A stretch of 64,000 bases of DNA from Lichenicoccus sp965277665. Lineage in GTDB: Bacteria; Pseudomonadota; Alphaproteobacteria; Acetobacterales; Acetobacteraceae. The stretch's first letter is position 1; each line of letters starts with the position of its first letter. The DNA lies in NCBI RefSeq assembly GCF_965277665.1, contig NZ_OZ255835.1:3348001-3412000 (forward strand). Direction: 5' to 3'. Positions 26,806-34,485 of this stretch are shown here, in pieces. The notes below the pieces were generated by a model, which saw only the letters and a list, made by a program, of their open reading frames with translations, did not search any database and had not been told where the DNA came from. A program made the translations under genes and the position numbers.

Positions 26806-27695
26806 TAGCGTGCCATGAGTACGGTGAGCTGCGCGTTCTCCAGGACGTGGCGGGTGACGCCGCCGAGGATGAGCTGGCGCAGGCGGGAGTGCGAATACGC
26901 ACCCATGCTGACCATGTCGGCGCCGAACTTCGTGCAGGCCGCCAGCAGTCCGGCACCGACCTCCTTGTCGATGGCCCGGAAGGATTGCAGCGTCGCGCGC
27001 ACCCCGTGCAGCGCCAGATAGTCCAGCAAGGCGGCGGCATCCGGCCCGCGACGCTGGTAGTCCTCGGAATGCAGCACCTGGACCGCCTCCGCCTGCTTGG
27101 CCCATGGCAGGATCGACAGCACCGCGGAGGCACTCTCGCCGGTGCCGTTCCAGGCGATGCAGAGCCGGCGCCCGACCTGCTGCGGCGAGAGCTTCGGCGC
27201 GATGACCACCGGCCGGCCGCTGTCGAACAGCACCGCATGCAGGGCCTCCGACGACGAGACCTCCTCGCCGGAATCCGCATGCGGCACCACGGTGAGGTCG
27301 GAGAGCCGTGCCGCATAGGCGACCAGTTCGTGCTCGCGGCCGGTGATCGAGCGGAAGCTGGCGGTCGGGCCGGCCAGGTCGTGGGTGCGCGGGTCCGGAT
27401 CGGGCGGACCGCCGCGCACCTCCAGCCCGGCTGCGCCGACCAGCCGGTCGAACACCTCGCGCACCGCCAGCGATCGTCGGGCCTGCTCGCGGTCGGCGGC
27501 GGTCATCATCTCCTCGACCATCGCGCCGGACAGGCCTTCGCCCGCCAGCGGGGCGACCTCGCGGCTGTCGCTGCGGACATGCAGCGCCGCGAGATGCGCG
27601 CCGAAGCGCCGGGCCAGGATCAGGGCGGTCGCCAGCGCCGCCTCCCCGTTCGGCGTGCCGTTCAGCGGCAGCAGGATCTTGCGCAGCTCGCTCAT
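26805..27695 (-). CDS. Universal stress protein, tandem UspA domains
   Basis: A 296 aa cytosolic protein with two UspA-like halves. The C-terminal domain is complete, with the ATP-binding pattern GADMVSMGAYSHSRLRQLILGGVTRHVLENA (G-x2-G-x9-G-S/T type, here G-x-YSHSR). The N-terminal domain (MSELRKILLPLNGTPNGEAALATAL) is more divergent. Proteins of this kind respond to nutrient and oxidative stress. The stop codon TAG is the CTAG in which the IS630 element inserted; because TA is duplicated the stop was preserved exactly. Confidence 0.92.
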   Translation of the reverse strand: MSELRKILLPLNGTPNGEAALATALILARRFGAHLAALHVRSDSREVAPLAGEGLSGAMVEEMMTAADREQARRSLAVREVFDRLVGAAGLEVRGGPPDPDPRTHDLAGPTASFRSITGREHELVAYAARLSDLTVVPHADSGEEVSSSEALHAVLFDSGRPVVIAPKLSPQQVGRRLCIAWNGTGESASAVLSILPWAKQAEAVQVLHSEDYQRRGPDAAALLDYLALHGVRATLQSFRAIDKEVGAGLLAACTKFGADMVSMGAYSHSRLRQLILGGVTRHVLENAQLTVLMAR

Positions 27696-27727
27696 CGGCG
27701 AGTTCCCTCCTTACTCGATCGCCGAAA

Positions 27728-27783
27728 CTAGTGCACCAACCCAGACAAAGCGAGCAGCTTTGTCTGGGTTAAAGGTGCCCTAG
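27728..27783. repeat. CTAG-bounded hairpin C1
   Basis: A 56 bp palindrome starting and ending in CTAG. The inner 14 bp arms AACCCAGACAAAGC and GCTTTGTCTGGGTT are perfect, around the loop GAGCA; the outer arms CTAGTGCACC and GGTGCCCTAG are nearly complementary. It lies downstream of pdxH and upstream of usp on the minus strand. Confidence 0.8.
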
Positions 27784-27793
27784 AACATTGATA

Positions 27794-27847
27794 TAGTGCA
27801 GCTTTAATCCAAACAGACTGGTTCAGTCTGTTTGGATTGCTGCACTA
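27794..27847. repeat. TA-bounded hairpin C2
   Basis: A 54 bp palindrome. The outer arms are TAGTGCAGC and GCTGCACTA; the inner arms ATCCAAACAGACTG and CAGTCTGTTTGGAT are perfect. Ten bases separate it from C1. As RNA, either hairpin could terminate pdxH transcription, though there is no U-tract. Confidence 0.8.
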
Positions 27848-27858
27848 GCATGGAATGG

Positions 27859-28461
27859 TCAGGGATAGAGCCGGGTCGTCTGCCAGCTGGCCTCGCTCTC
27901 GCGCCGATACACCAGGCGGTCGTGCAGGCGGTGCGGCATGTCCTGCCAGAACTCGATGATGTCGGGCAGCACGCGGTAGCCGGACCAGTGCGACGGCCGC
28001 GGCACGTCGTCATCCGGGTAGCGCTGCTGCATCGCCGCCAGCCGGCCCTCCAGTTCGGCACGGTCCGCAAGCGGCCGCGACTGGTCGGACGCAATGGCGC
28101 CCAGGCGGGAGTTGCGCGAGCGGCTGGCGAAGTAGGCATCCGCTTCCGCGTCCGTCACATCCTCGACCGGACCCTCCACGCGCACCTGCCGGCGCAGGCT
28201 CTTCCAGTGGAACAGCAGGCCGGCATGGCGGTTGGCCGCCAGTTCCTCTCCCTTGCGGCTCTGCTTGTTGGTGTAGAAAACAAAGCCGCGCGCATCGAGG
28301 CCCTTGAGCAGCACCATGCGCACCGAGGGCAGCCCCTCGTGCGTGGCGGTGGCCAGCGCCATCGCGTTCGGATCGTTCGGCTCCACCGCCTCGGCCTCGG
28401 CGAGCCAGCGCTGGAACAGCCCGATCGGGTCGGTATCGCACTGCAGCGGCTCATCAGGCAT
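27859..28461 (-). CDS. pdxH: Pyridoxamine 5'-phosphate oxidase
   Basis: FMN enzyme oxidising pyridoxamine/pyridoxine 5'-phosphate to PLP; 200 aa. The family segments are AMALATATHEGLPSVRMVLLKG, GFVFYTNKQSRKGEEL (FMN phosphate contacts), ASRSRNSRLGAIASDQS and HWSGYRVLPDIIEFWQD, ending in the expected short C-terminal strand with RLYP. ATG 28461 is preceded by AAGGAG at 6 nt, which decides against TTG 28467. The PLP product would serve the aminotransferase and TrpB in this window among others. Confidence 0.95.
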   Translation of the reverse strand: MPDEPLQCDTDPIGLFQRWLAEAEAVEPNDPNAMALATATHEGLPSVRMVLLKGLDARGFVFYTNKQSRKGEELAANRHAGLLFHWKSLRRQVRVEGPVEDVTDAEADAYFASRSRNSRLGAIASDQSRPLADRAELEGRLAAMQQRYPDDDVPRPSHWSGYRVLPDIIEFWQDMPHRLHDRLVYRRESEASWQTTRLYP

Positions 28462-28637
28462 GGTCAACTCCTTATCCTGCCGGGCTTAACGTACCGCGCT
28501 TAACCCGCCCGACCGATGCCGGTTCGCGCCGTGCCGGGAGCACAGGCTTGTCGCTGGGCAGCGTGTGTGTCAGGACGGCACGCGAGAGGCCAGCCCGCTC
28601 AAGCCTGGCTTCCTATCTCTCATCAGGACGAGGCCGC

Positions 28638-29477
28638 ATGCCCGACGGCGCCCACCCCCTTCCCGTGCGAGGCACCTTGATGCAGGGCAAGCGCGGCCTG
28701 ATCATGGGTGTGGCCAACGACCGTTCCATCGCCTGGGGCATCGCCGCCGCCTGCGCCGCCCAGGGCGCGGAACTCGCCTTCACGTTCCAGGGCGAGGCGC
28801 TGGAGAAGCGCGTGCGGCCGCTGGCGGAAAGCGTCGGCGCAGCGCTGGTGCTGCCGTGCGACGTCGCCGACGATGCCGCTATGGACGCGACCTTCGCGAT
28901 CATCGCGCGCGAGTGGGGCCGCCTCGACTTCCTGGTGCACGCCATCGGCTGGGCCGACAAGACCTACCTGCGCGGCCGCTATGCCGACACCCCGCGCGAG
29001 GCCTTCCTGCAGGCGCTGGACATCTCCTGCTACTCCTTCACCGCGGTCAGCCGGCGGGCGGCAGCCCTGATGGACCGCGGCGGCTCGTTGCTGACCCTGA
29101 CCTATCTCGGCGCCGAGCGGGTGATGCCGCACTACAACGTCATGGGCGTCGCCAAGGCGGCGCTTGAAGCCTCGGTGCGCTACCTCGCCGCCGACTTTGG
29201 CGCCGACGGCATCCGGGTGAACGCGATCAGCGCCGGGCCGATCAAGACGCTGGCCGCCAGCGGCATCGGCGACTTCCGCTACATCCTGAAATGGAACCAG
29301 CTCAATGCGCCGCTGGAGCGCAACGTGTCGATCGACGAGGTTGGCGGCGCCGGGCTGTACCTGCTGTCGGACCTGTCCAGCGGTGTCACCGGCGAGGTGC
29401 ACCACGTCGATAGCGGCTACCATACCGTGGGCATGAAGAACCCCAAGGCGCCGGACATCGCCGCCGTTTCGGACTGA
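28638..29477 (+). CDS. fabI: Enoyl-[acyl-carrier-protein] reductase (NADH), FabI
   Basis: Last reduction of the fatty-acid elongation cycle. 279 aa. KRGLIMGVANDRSIAWGIAAA is the FabI-type nucleotide-binding segment. The catalytic pair is Tyr-x6-Lys in YNVMGVAKAALEAS, and ISAGPIKTLAASGIGDF is the substrate-binding loop region. Start ATG 28638 has GAGG 5 nt upstream; an open frame to 28548 is rejected. The next base after the stop opens repeat element A2, which separates fabI from aroC. Confidence 0.95.
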   Translation: MPDGAHPLPVRGTLMQGKRGLIMGVANDRSIAWGIAAACAAQGAELAFTFQGEALEKRVRPLAESVGAALVLPCDVADDAAMDATFAIIAREWGRLDFLVHAIGWADKTYLRGRYADTPREAFLQALDISCYSFTAVSRRAAALMDRGGSLLTLTYLGAERVMPHYNVMGVAKAALEASVRYLAADFGADGIRVNAISAGPIKTLAASGIGDFRYILKWNQLNAPLERNVSIDEVGGAGLYLLSDLSSGVTGEVHHVDSGYHTVGMKNPKAPDIAAVSD

Positions 29478-29638
29478 GACCCGCTTCGAGAATGCGCTAC
29501 ACCGAGCAAGAGTGCCGCGCAGCGGCACGCCCGGCGTGGCTATCGAGAACCGGAGCGGAGCGGCCTTCTGGCCGTGAGCACCGGAAGCGCAGAGAGCCGC
29601 GTCGGATTGCCGGTGTAGTAGCGTTCTCGAGGCGGGTC
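29478..29638. repeat. Family A structured palindromic element, copy A2
   Basis: 161 bp filling the whole fabI-aroC gap: it begins at the first base after the fabI TGA and ends 1 nt before the aroC GTG. The terminal arms GACCCGCTTCGAGAA and TTCTCGAGGCGGGTC pair almost completely, as do the next inner blocks (ACACCG/CGGTGT). The core GAACCGGAGCGGAGCGGCC / GGCCGTGAGCACCGGAAGC is shared with A1, A3 and A4. The aroC Shine-Dalgarno (GAGG, 29629-29632) lies in the 3' arm. Confidence 0.88.
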
Positions 29639-29639
29639 G

Positions 29640-30743
29640 GTGTCGCATAACAGCTTCGGTCACCTGTTCCGGGTCACGACGTGGGGCGAGAGCCACGGGC
29701 CGGCGATCGGCTGCGTGGTGGATGGCTGCCCGCCGCGCCTCGCGCTGTCGGAGGCGGACATCCAGCCCTGGCTCGACCGCCGCCGTCCGGGACAGTCGCA
29801 GTTCACCACCCAGCGCCAGGAGCCGGATGCGGTACGCATCCTGTCCGGGGTGTTCGAGGGCCGTACCACCGGGACGCCGATCTCCCTGGTGATAGACAAT
29901 CTCGACCAGCGCTCGCGCGACTATGCCTCCGTCGCCGACCGCTATCGGCCCGGCCATGCCGACCTTGCCTATGATCTCAAATACGGCATACGCGACCCGC
30001 GCGGCGGCGGCCGCTCGTCGGCCCGCGAGACCGCGATGCGGGTTGCGGCCGGCGCGGTGGCCCGGCTGGTGCTGGGACCGGGCGTCAGCGTGCGCGGCGC
30101 CCTGGTGCAGATCGGCCCGCACCCCATCGAGCGCGCGCGCTGGGACTGGGAGGAGGTCGGCCGCAACGCCCTCTTCTGCCCCGATGCGGGCACCGTGCCG
30201 GTCTGGGAGGCGTATCTCGGCGCGGTACGCAAGCGCGGTTCCTCGGCCGGCGCCATCATCGAGCTGCAGGCCGAAGGTGTGGCACCCGGCCTGGGCGCGC
30301 CGATCTACGCCAAGCTGGATGCCGACCTGGCCGCGGCCCTGATGAGCATCAATGCGGTGAAGGCAGTGGAGATCGGGGCGGGCTTCTCGGCCGCCGAGTT
30401 CAGTGGCGAGCAGAACGCCGACCCGATGCGGCTGCGAGATGGGGAGGTGGTGTTCGGTTCCAACAATGCCGGCGGCATCCTCGGCGGCATCTCGACCGGA
30501 CAGCCAATCACAGCACGCTTCGCGGTCAAGCCGACCAGCTCGATCCTGACCCCGGTGCAATCGGTGACTCGCTCCGGCCATGAGGTCGATGTCGCGACCC
30601 CGGGGCGGCACGATCCGTGCGTCGGCATACGCGCGGTGCCGGTGGGCGAGGCCATGCTGGCCTGCGTGCTGGCCGATCACCTGCTACGGCACCGGGCCCA
30701 GAATCCAGGCCCGACCCAGAATCCGAGCCAGACTCCCTGCTGA
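29640..30743 (+). CDS. aroC: Chorismate synthase
   Basis: Converts 5-enolpyruvylshikimate-3-phosphate to chorismate using reduced FMN; 367 aa. Signatures in order: FRVTTWGESHGPAIGCVVDG (residues 10-29), RYRPGHADLAYDLKYGIRD with RGGGRSSARET, and the late GEVVFGSNNAGGILGGIS and RHDPCVGIRAVPV. GTG 29640 is the start; its GAGG Shine-Dalgarno sits in the terminal stem of element A2, so translation may be influenced by that structure. Confidence 0.96.
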   Translation: MSHNSFGHLFRVTTWGESHGPAIGCVVDGCPPRLALSEADIQPWLDRRRPGQSQFTTQRQEPDAVRILSGVFEGRTTGTPISLVIDNLDQRSRDYASVADRYRPGHADLAYDLKYGIRDPRGGGRSSARETAMRVAAGAVARLVLGPGVSVRGALVQIGPHPIERARWDWEEVGRNALFCPDAGTVPVWEAYLGAVRKRGSSAGAIIELQAEGVAPGLGAPIYAKLDADLAAALMSINAVKAVEIGAGFSAAEFSGEQNADPMRLRDGEVVFGSNNAGGILGGISTGQPITARFAVKPTSSILTPVQSVTRSGHEVDVATPGRHDPCVGIRAVPVGEAMLACVLADHLLRHRAQNPGPTQNPSQTPC

Positions 30744-30766
30744 AGCGTGCGCTGCGCAGCCGGGCG

Positions 30767-32734
30767 ATGCTGGCCGTGTCGGCCTGGGGGATCGGGCTGT
30801 ATCTCGACCTCGCGCTTCGCTCCACCCGCTGGCGGCTGCAGGCCGATGCCGAGACCTGGGCCCTGCTGACCGGCCGCGACGGCCGCACCGCCATCGTGGT
30901 GTTCTGGCACGAGTACCTGCCGCTGGTGACGGCGCTCTGGCTGCTGGCCCGGCGCGAGAACCCGCACCTCTCGCTCAACGTGATGATCAGCCGCCATCGC
31001 GACGGGCGCCTGATCGCGGACGTCATCCGGCGCTGGCGGATCAATACGGTGACCGGATCCTCCGCCCGCGCCGGCAAATCGGAAAAGGGCGGGGCGGCGG
31101 CGCTGCGCCACCTGCTCGGGCTGCTGCGCGACGGGCAGGTGGTGACGATCACGCCGGATGGCCCGCGCGGCCCGAGGCGGGTGACGCAGCCCGGCAGTGC
31201 CCGGCTGGCGGCACTCGCCGGCGTGCCGGTGGTCCCGATCGCAGTGTTCTGCCGGCCGAGCCGTCGCCTGCGTTCCTGGGACCGGATGATGCTGCCGCTG
31301 CCGTTCGGCCGCGGCACCATACGCTGCGGCACGCCGATCACGGTGCCGCGCCAGGGCTGGCACGCGGGCTTCGACGTGATCGGGCGGGCCCTGGACGCCC
31401 TCGACGACGACCAGCCCGGCAGGCGGATTGCCAGGGTGCCCGCACCTCCGGCCAGTGCCCGGCTCTGGTGGCTCGCCGGAAGCTTGGCGGAGCTGCCGCT
31501 GCGGTTGCTGCTGCGGCACCGGGTGGCGCGCGGCAAGGAGCTCGCGGCGCGCCTCGGCGAGCGGCGCGGGCGCGCCAGCCTGGCCCGGCCGCCCGGCCGC
31601 CTGATCTGGCTGCATGCGGCGAGCGTCGGCGAGACGGTGTCGCTGCTGCCGCTGCTGCAGGCGCTGTGCCGCCTCGATCCGGCGCTGCACGTGCTGATGA
31701 CCACCGGCTCGCTGACCTCGCAGCGGCTGCTGGCGCAACGCCTACCGGAGCTGGGATTGGCGGCGCGCGTGCTGCACCAGTTCATGCCGCTCGATGTGCC
31801 GCGCTGGCTGCACCGGTTCCTGGCGCATTGGCGGCCGCAGGCGGTGGCGCTGGTCGAGAGCGAGCTGTGGCCGAACCTGATCGCCGCGGTCCACCGGCGC
31901 GGCTTGCCGCTGGCGCTGCTGAACGCCCGCATGTCCGATCGCAGCACGAGACGCTGGCAGCGACTGCCGCGCCTGTCGCGCGACCTGCTCCGGCACTTCA
32001 GCTGGATCACCGCGCGCAGCGACGAGGACGCGCTCCGCTTGCGGGCGCTGGGCGCGCAGGATGTGCAAACACCCGGCGACCTGAAGCAGGCGGCGTCGGC
32101 GCTGCCGGTGGACGCGGCCGAGCTCGAACGCGTGCGCGCTGCCCTCGGCGGCCGGCCGATCCTGCTCGCCGCCTGCACGCATGACGGCGAGGAGCCGGTG
32201 CTGGCTGCGGCGCACGCTTTGCTTCGTCTCCGCCAGCCAGGGCTGCTGACCATCATCGCGCCGAGGCACCCCGAACGCGGGGCCGGCATCGCCGGGGCCC
32301 TGGGTGGCGCGCCGCGCCGCGCACTCGGGGAGCTGCCCGGACCGGCGCAGGCGTTCTGGGTCTGCGACACGCTCGGCGAGCTCGGGCTGCTCTACCGCCT
32401 GTCGCCGATCGCCTTCCTCGGCAACAGCCTGCAGACGGCCATCCGGGGCGCCGGCGGCGGCCACAACCCCTTCGAGCCGGCACGGCTGGGCTGCCTGGTT
32501 GCCACCGGACCGCTGACCTGCAACTTCAACGCCGCCTTCGAAGCCCTGCACTGGGTGGAGGCGGTGACCGTCACACCCACGGCAGCGGCGATCGCCGACT
32601 GGGCCGACGCGATGCTGAACGACCCGGCCCTGCGGGCCAGGCGAGCGGAGGCAGCCCGGCTGATCGCCGCCCCGGCCTCCAGCCTGCCGGTCGACCTCGC
32701 ACGTCGGCTGCTCGGCCTCACGGACGCGGCCTGA
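30767..32734 (+). CDS. waaA: Fusion: DUF374 acyltransferase-like domain plus KDO transferase WaaA
   Basis: A 655 aa fusion. Residues about 15-200 are a DUF374 lysophospholipid-acyltransferase-like domain: VVFWHEYLPL, LNVMISRHRDGRLIADVIRRW, TPDGPRGPRR and RSWDRMMLPLPFGRG. Residues about 230-655 are WaaA/KdtA, which adds KDO to lipid IVA: LRHRVARGKELAARLGERRG, WLHAASVGETVSLLPLL (Glu289 is the expected base), ALVESELWPNLI and GGGHNPFEPARLGC. No stop or frameshift separates them. ATG 30767 is used; CTG 30740 overlapping the aroC stop as CTGA would add nine residues typical of DUF374 N-termini. It overlaps lpxK by one base, placing it in lipid A core assembly at the inner membrane. Confidence 0.92.
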   Translation: MLAVSAWGIGLYLDLALRSTRWRLQADAETWALLTGRDGRTAIVVFWHEYLPLVTALWLLARRENPHLSLNVMISRHRDGRLIADVIRRWRINTVTGSSARAGKSEKGGAAALRHLLGLLRDGQVVTITPDGPRGPRRVTQPGSARLAALAGVPVVPIAVFCRPSRRLRSWDRMMLPLPFGRGTIRCGTPITVPRQGWHAGFDVIGRALDALDDDQPGRRIARVPAPPASARLWWLAGSLAELPLRLLLRHRVARGKELAARLGERRGRASLARPPGRLIWLHAASVGETVSLLPLLQALCRLDPALHVLMTTGSLTSQRLLAQRLPELGLAARVLHQFMPLDVPRWLHRFLAHWRPQAVALVESELWPNLIAAVHRRGLPLALLNARMSDRSTRRWQRLPRLSRDLLRHFSWITARSDEDALRLRALGAQDVQTPGDLKQAASALPVDAAELERVRAALGGRPILLAACTHDGEEPVLAAAHALLRLRQPGLLTIIAPRHPERGAGIAGALGGAPRRALGELPGPAQAFWVCDTLGELGLLYRLSPIAFLGNSLQTAIRGAGGGHNPFEPARLGCLVATGPLTCNFNAAFEALHWVEAVTVTPTAAAIADWADAMLNDPALRARRAEAARLIAAPASSLPVDLARRLLGLTDAA

Positions 32735-33732
32735 TGCGTGCGCCGGCCTTTTGGGCCAGCGCCACGCCCGGGCTGCGCGCGCACCTGCTTCGGCCTGGCG
32801 CCCGGCTGTTCGAGGCCATTACCCGGCGGCGGCTCGCGCGGCCAGGCTGGCACGCGCCGGTGCCGGTGCTGTGCTGCGGCAACCTGACCGTCGGTGGTGC
32901 GGGCAAGACCACCCTGACGCTCGACCTGCTGTCGCGGCTGCGGGCACGCGGCGTCGTGGTGCATGCGTTGACGCGCGGCTATCGGGGCACGGTGCGCGGC
33001 GTCGTGCGGGTCGATCCGGCCCAGCATGATGCAGCCCAGGTCGGCGACGAGCCGCTGCTGCTGGCGGCCATCGCGCCGACCTGGGTAGGGGCGGATCGCG
33101 CGGCTTCGGCACGGGCCGCCATCGCCGCCGGCGCCAGGTGCCTGGTCATGGATGACGGCATGCAGAACCCGACGCTGGTGCAGGACTGCACGCTTTTGGT
33201 GATCGACGGGGCGGCAGGCTTCGGCAATGGCTGCGTGCTGCCGGCCGGCCCGCTGCGCGAACCGGTGGCGGCCGGGGCGGGGCGGGCGCGGGCCGCGATC
33301 CTGATCGGCCCTGACCAGCGCAATGTCGCCGCCTTGTTGCCGGCCGCCCTGCCGGTGCTGCGCGCCGAGCTGGCCCTGTCGGCGGAAGCCCGGTCTTTGC
33401 GCGGACGCAGGCTGGTCGCGTTTGCCGGCATCGGGCGGCCCGAGAAGTTCTTCGCGTCCCTGCGCACGCTCGGGCTCGACGTGGCCGCCGAGGCCGGCTT
33501 TGCGGACCATCACCGCTATCGCCCGGGCGAGCTGCGCCGGCTTTCGGAGCTGGCCCGGGCACTGGGCGCGTTGCTGGTCACCACCCCGAAGGACGCGATA
33601 CGCCTGCCGGCCGGGTTTCGTGCCGGGATCGTGGTGCTCGGCGTCGGGTTGCAGTGGGCGGATCCGGCCGCGATCGAGGGCACGCTGGACCGGCTGCTGG
33701 AGGCTGGAAACCAAAGCGAGGGACTGGCCTAA
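32734..33732 (+). CDS. lpxK: Tetraacyldisaccharide 4'-kinase
   Basis: Phosphorylates the 4' position of the lipid A disaccharide at the inner membrane. 332 aa. The Walker A motif is VGGAGKTT (53-60), preceded by the family's PVLCCGNLTVGG; LTRGYRG and VGDEPLLLA are conserved, and the Walker B-like block reads MDDGMQNPTLVQD, where most homologues have DDGFQH. The C-terminal HHRYRPGEL and TTPKDAIRLP are typical. ATG overlaps the fusion gene's stop as TGATG. Confidence 0.95.
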   Translation: MRAPAFWASATPGLRAHLLRPGARLFEAITRRRLARPGWHAPVPVLCCGNLTVGGAGKTTLTLDLLSRLRARGVVVHALTRGYRGTVRGVVRVDPAQHDAAQVGDEPLLLAAIAPTWVGADRAASARAAIAAGARCLVMDDGMQNPTLVQDCTLLVIDGAAGFGNGCVLPAGPLREPVAAGAGRARAAILIGPDQRNVAALLPAALPVLRAELALSAEARSLRGRRLVAFAGIGRPEKFFASLRTLGLDVAAEAGFADHHRYRPGELRRLSELARALGALLVTTPKDAIRLPAGFRAGIVVLGVGLQWADPAAIEGTLDRLLEAGNQSEGLA

Positions 33733-33959
33733 AACTTTGATGCAACACCTAGAGGAAGATGACACGGCTCAAAAACACAAGATGGAGTCACAAGGGTTGG
33801 AGCGAATCGCAAGAACGAGGCGATTTCGTAACAGACCCTGGCTAAAATGTCACACTGGCCCTGGGTGTGGGAGGTGCTTTTCGGTGAGCGTCAGAATCCT
33901 TTTGTCACCGGCGGTGTGGACCAATTAGTTTGGCTCACAAAGTTGCGAGGGACACACCC

Positions 33960-34325
33960 ATGGCCAGACCTGCAGCACAGATCGAGTTTCCCGCGAACTC
34001 CAACGTCGTGTCCCTGCGGCTGTCCTTCCTGCCGCGCCACCGGGAGTACCTGCTGCGCTGGCTGCAAGCCGGGGCCTCGATGGGCCTGTGCGACGTCGAC
34101 GTCTCGCCGCGTGCCGCGTCGAACCGCGAGCCGGTGACGCTCGAGCATGTGCTGGTCTGGGTGCGCGAGAACGCCGACCCGGCATACATGATCCGTCCCG
34201 AAGGGATGCGCTGGCTGGTGATCGACCATGTCCGCAACCACAAGCTCGGCAGCTTCGCGAGCTTCGAGGCGGCGCTCTACTGCATCCGGCCCGTCCTCTC
34301 CTGCGGGGCCATCGCCGCCGCCTGA
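33960..34325 (+). CDS. Conserved-looking small hypothetical protein
   Basis: 121 aa, soluble, no signal peptide. It contains a basic-hydrophobic pattern (VVSLRLSFLPRHREYLLRWLQ), a Trp-rich middle (HVLVWVRENADPAYMIRPEGMRWLVIDHVRNHKLG) and a short C-terminal helix with two Cys (YCIRPVLSC). No family recognised. GAGGG sits 8 nt upstream of ATG 33960. The 227 bp upstream is clearly more A+T rich than the genes; TTGTCA, 17 nt and TTAGTT around 33901-33930 could be its promoter, which is weak evidence. Element A3 starts 3 nt after the stop. Confidence 0.7.
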   Translation: MARPAAQIEFPANSNVVSLRLSFLPRHREYLLRWLQAGASMGLCDVDVSPRAASNREPVTLEHVLVWVRENADPAYMIRPEGMRWLVIDHVRNHKLGSFASFEAALYCIRPVLSCGAIAAA

Positions 34326-34328
34326 TCC

Positions 34329-34472
34329 TGGAAACGCCTGCTGCTGGCGATCCGACGCGCCGTTTTTGCGCTCCGGTGCTCACGGCCGAGAAGGCCGCTC
34401 CGCTCCGGTGCTCAAAACGTCACGCCGGCCGCGGCCCTGTGGGCCGCTCTCGTCCAGCATCAGGCGTTTCTA
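34329..34472. repeat. Family A structured palindromic element, copy A3 (inverted)
   Basis: 144 bp. The outer arms GGAAACGCCTGCTGCTGG (34330-34347) and CCAGCATCAGGCGTTTCT (34454-34471) pair with one mismatch. The core is present in opposite orientation to A1, A2 and A4 (GGTGCTCACGGCCGAGAAGG, then CCGCTCCGCTCCGGTGCTC). It lies between convergent stops of the hypothetical gene and lppC. Confidence 0.87.
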
Positions 34473-34485
34473 TCTTGGTGGCTCT

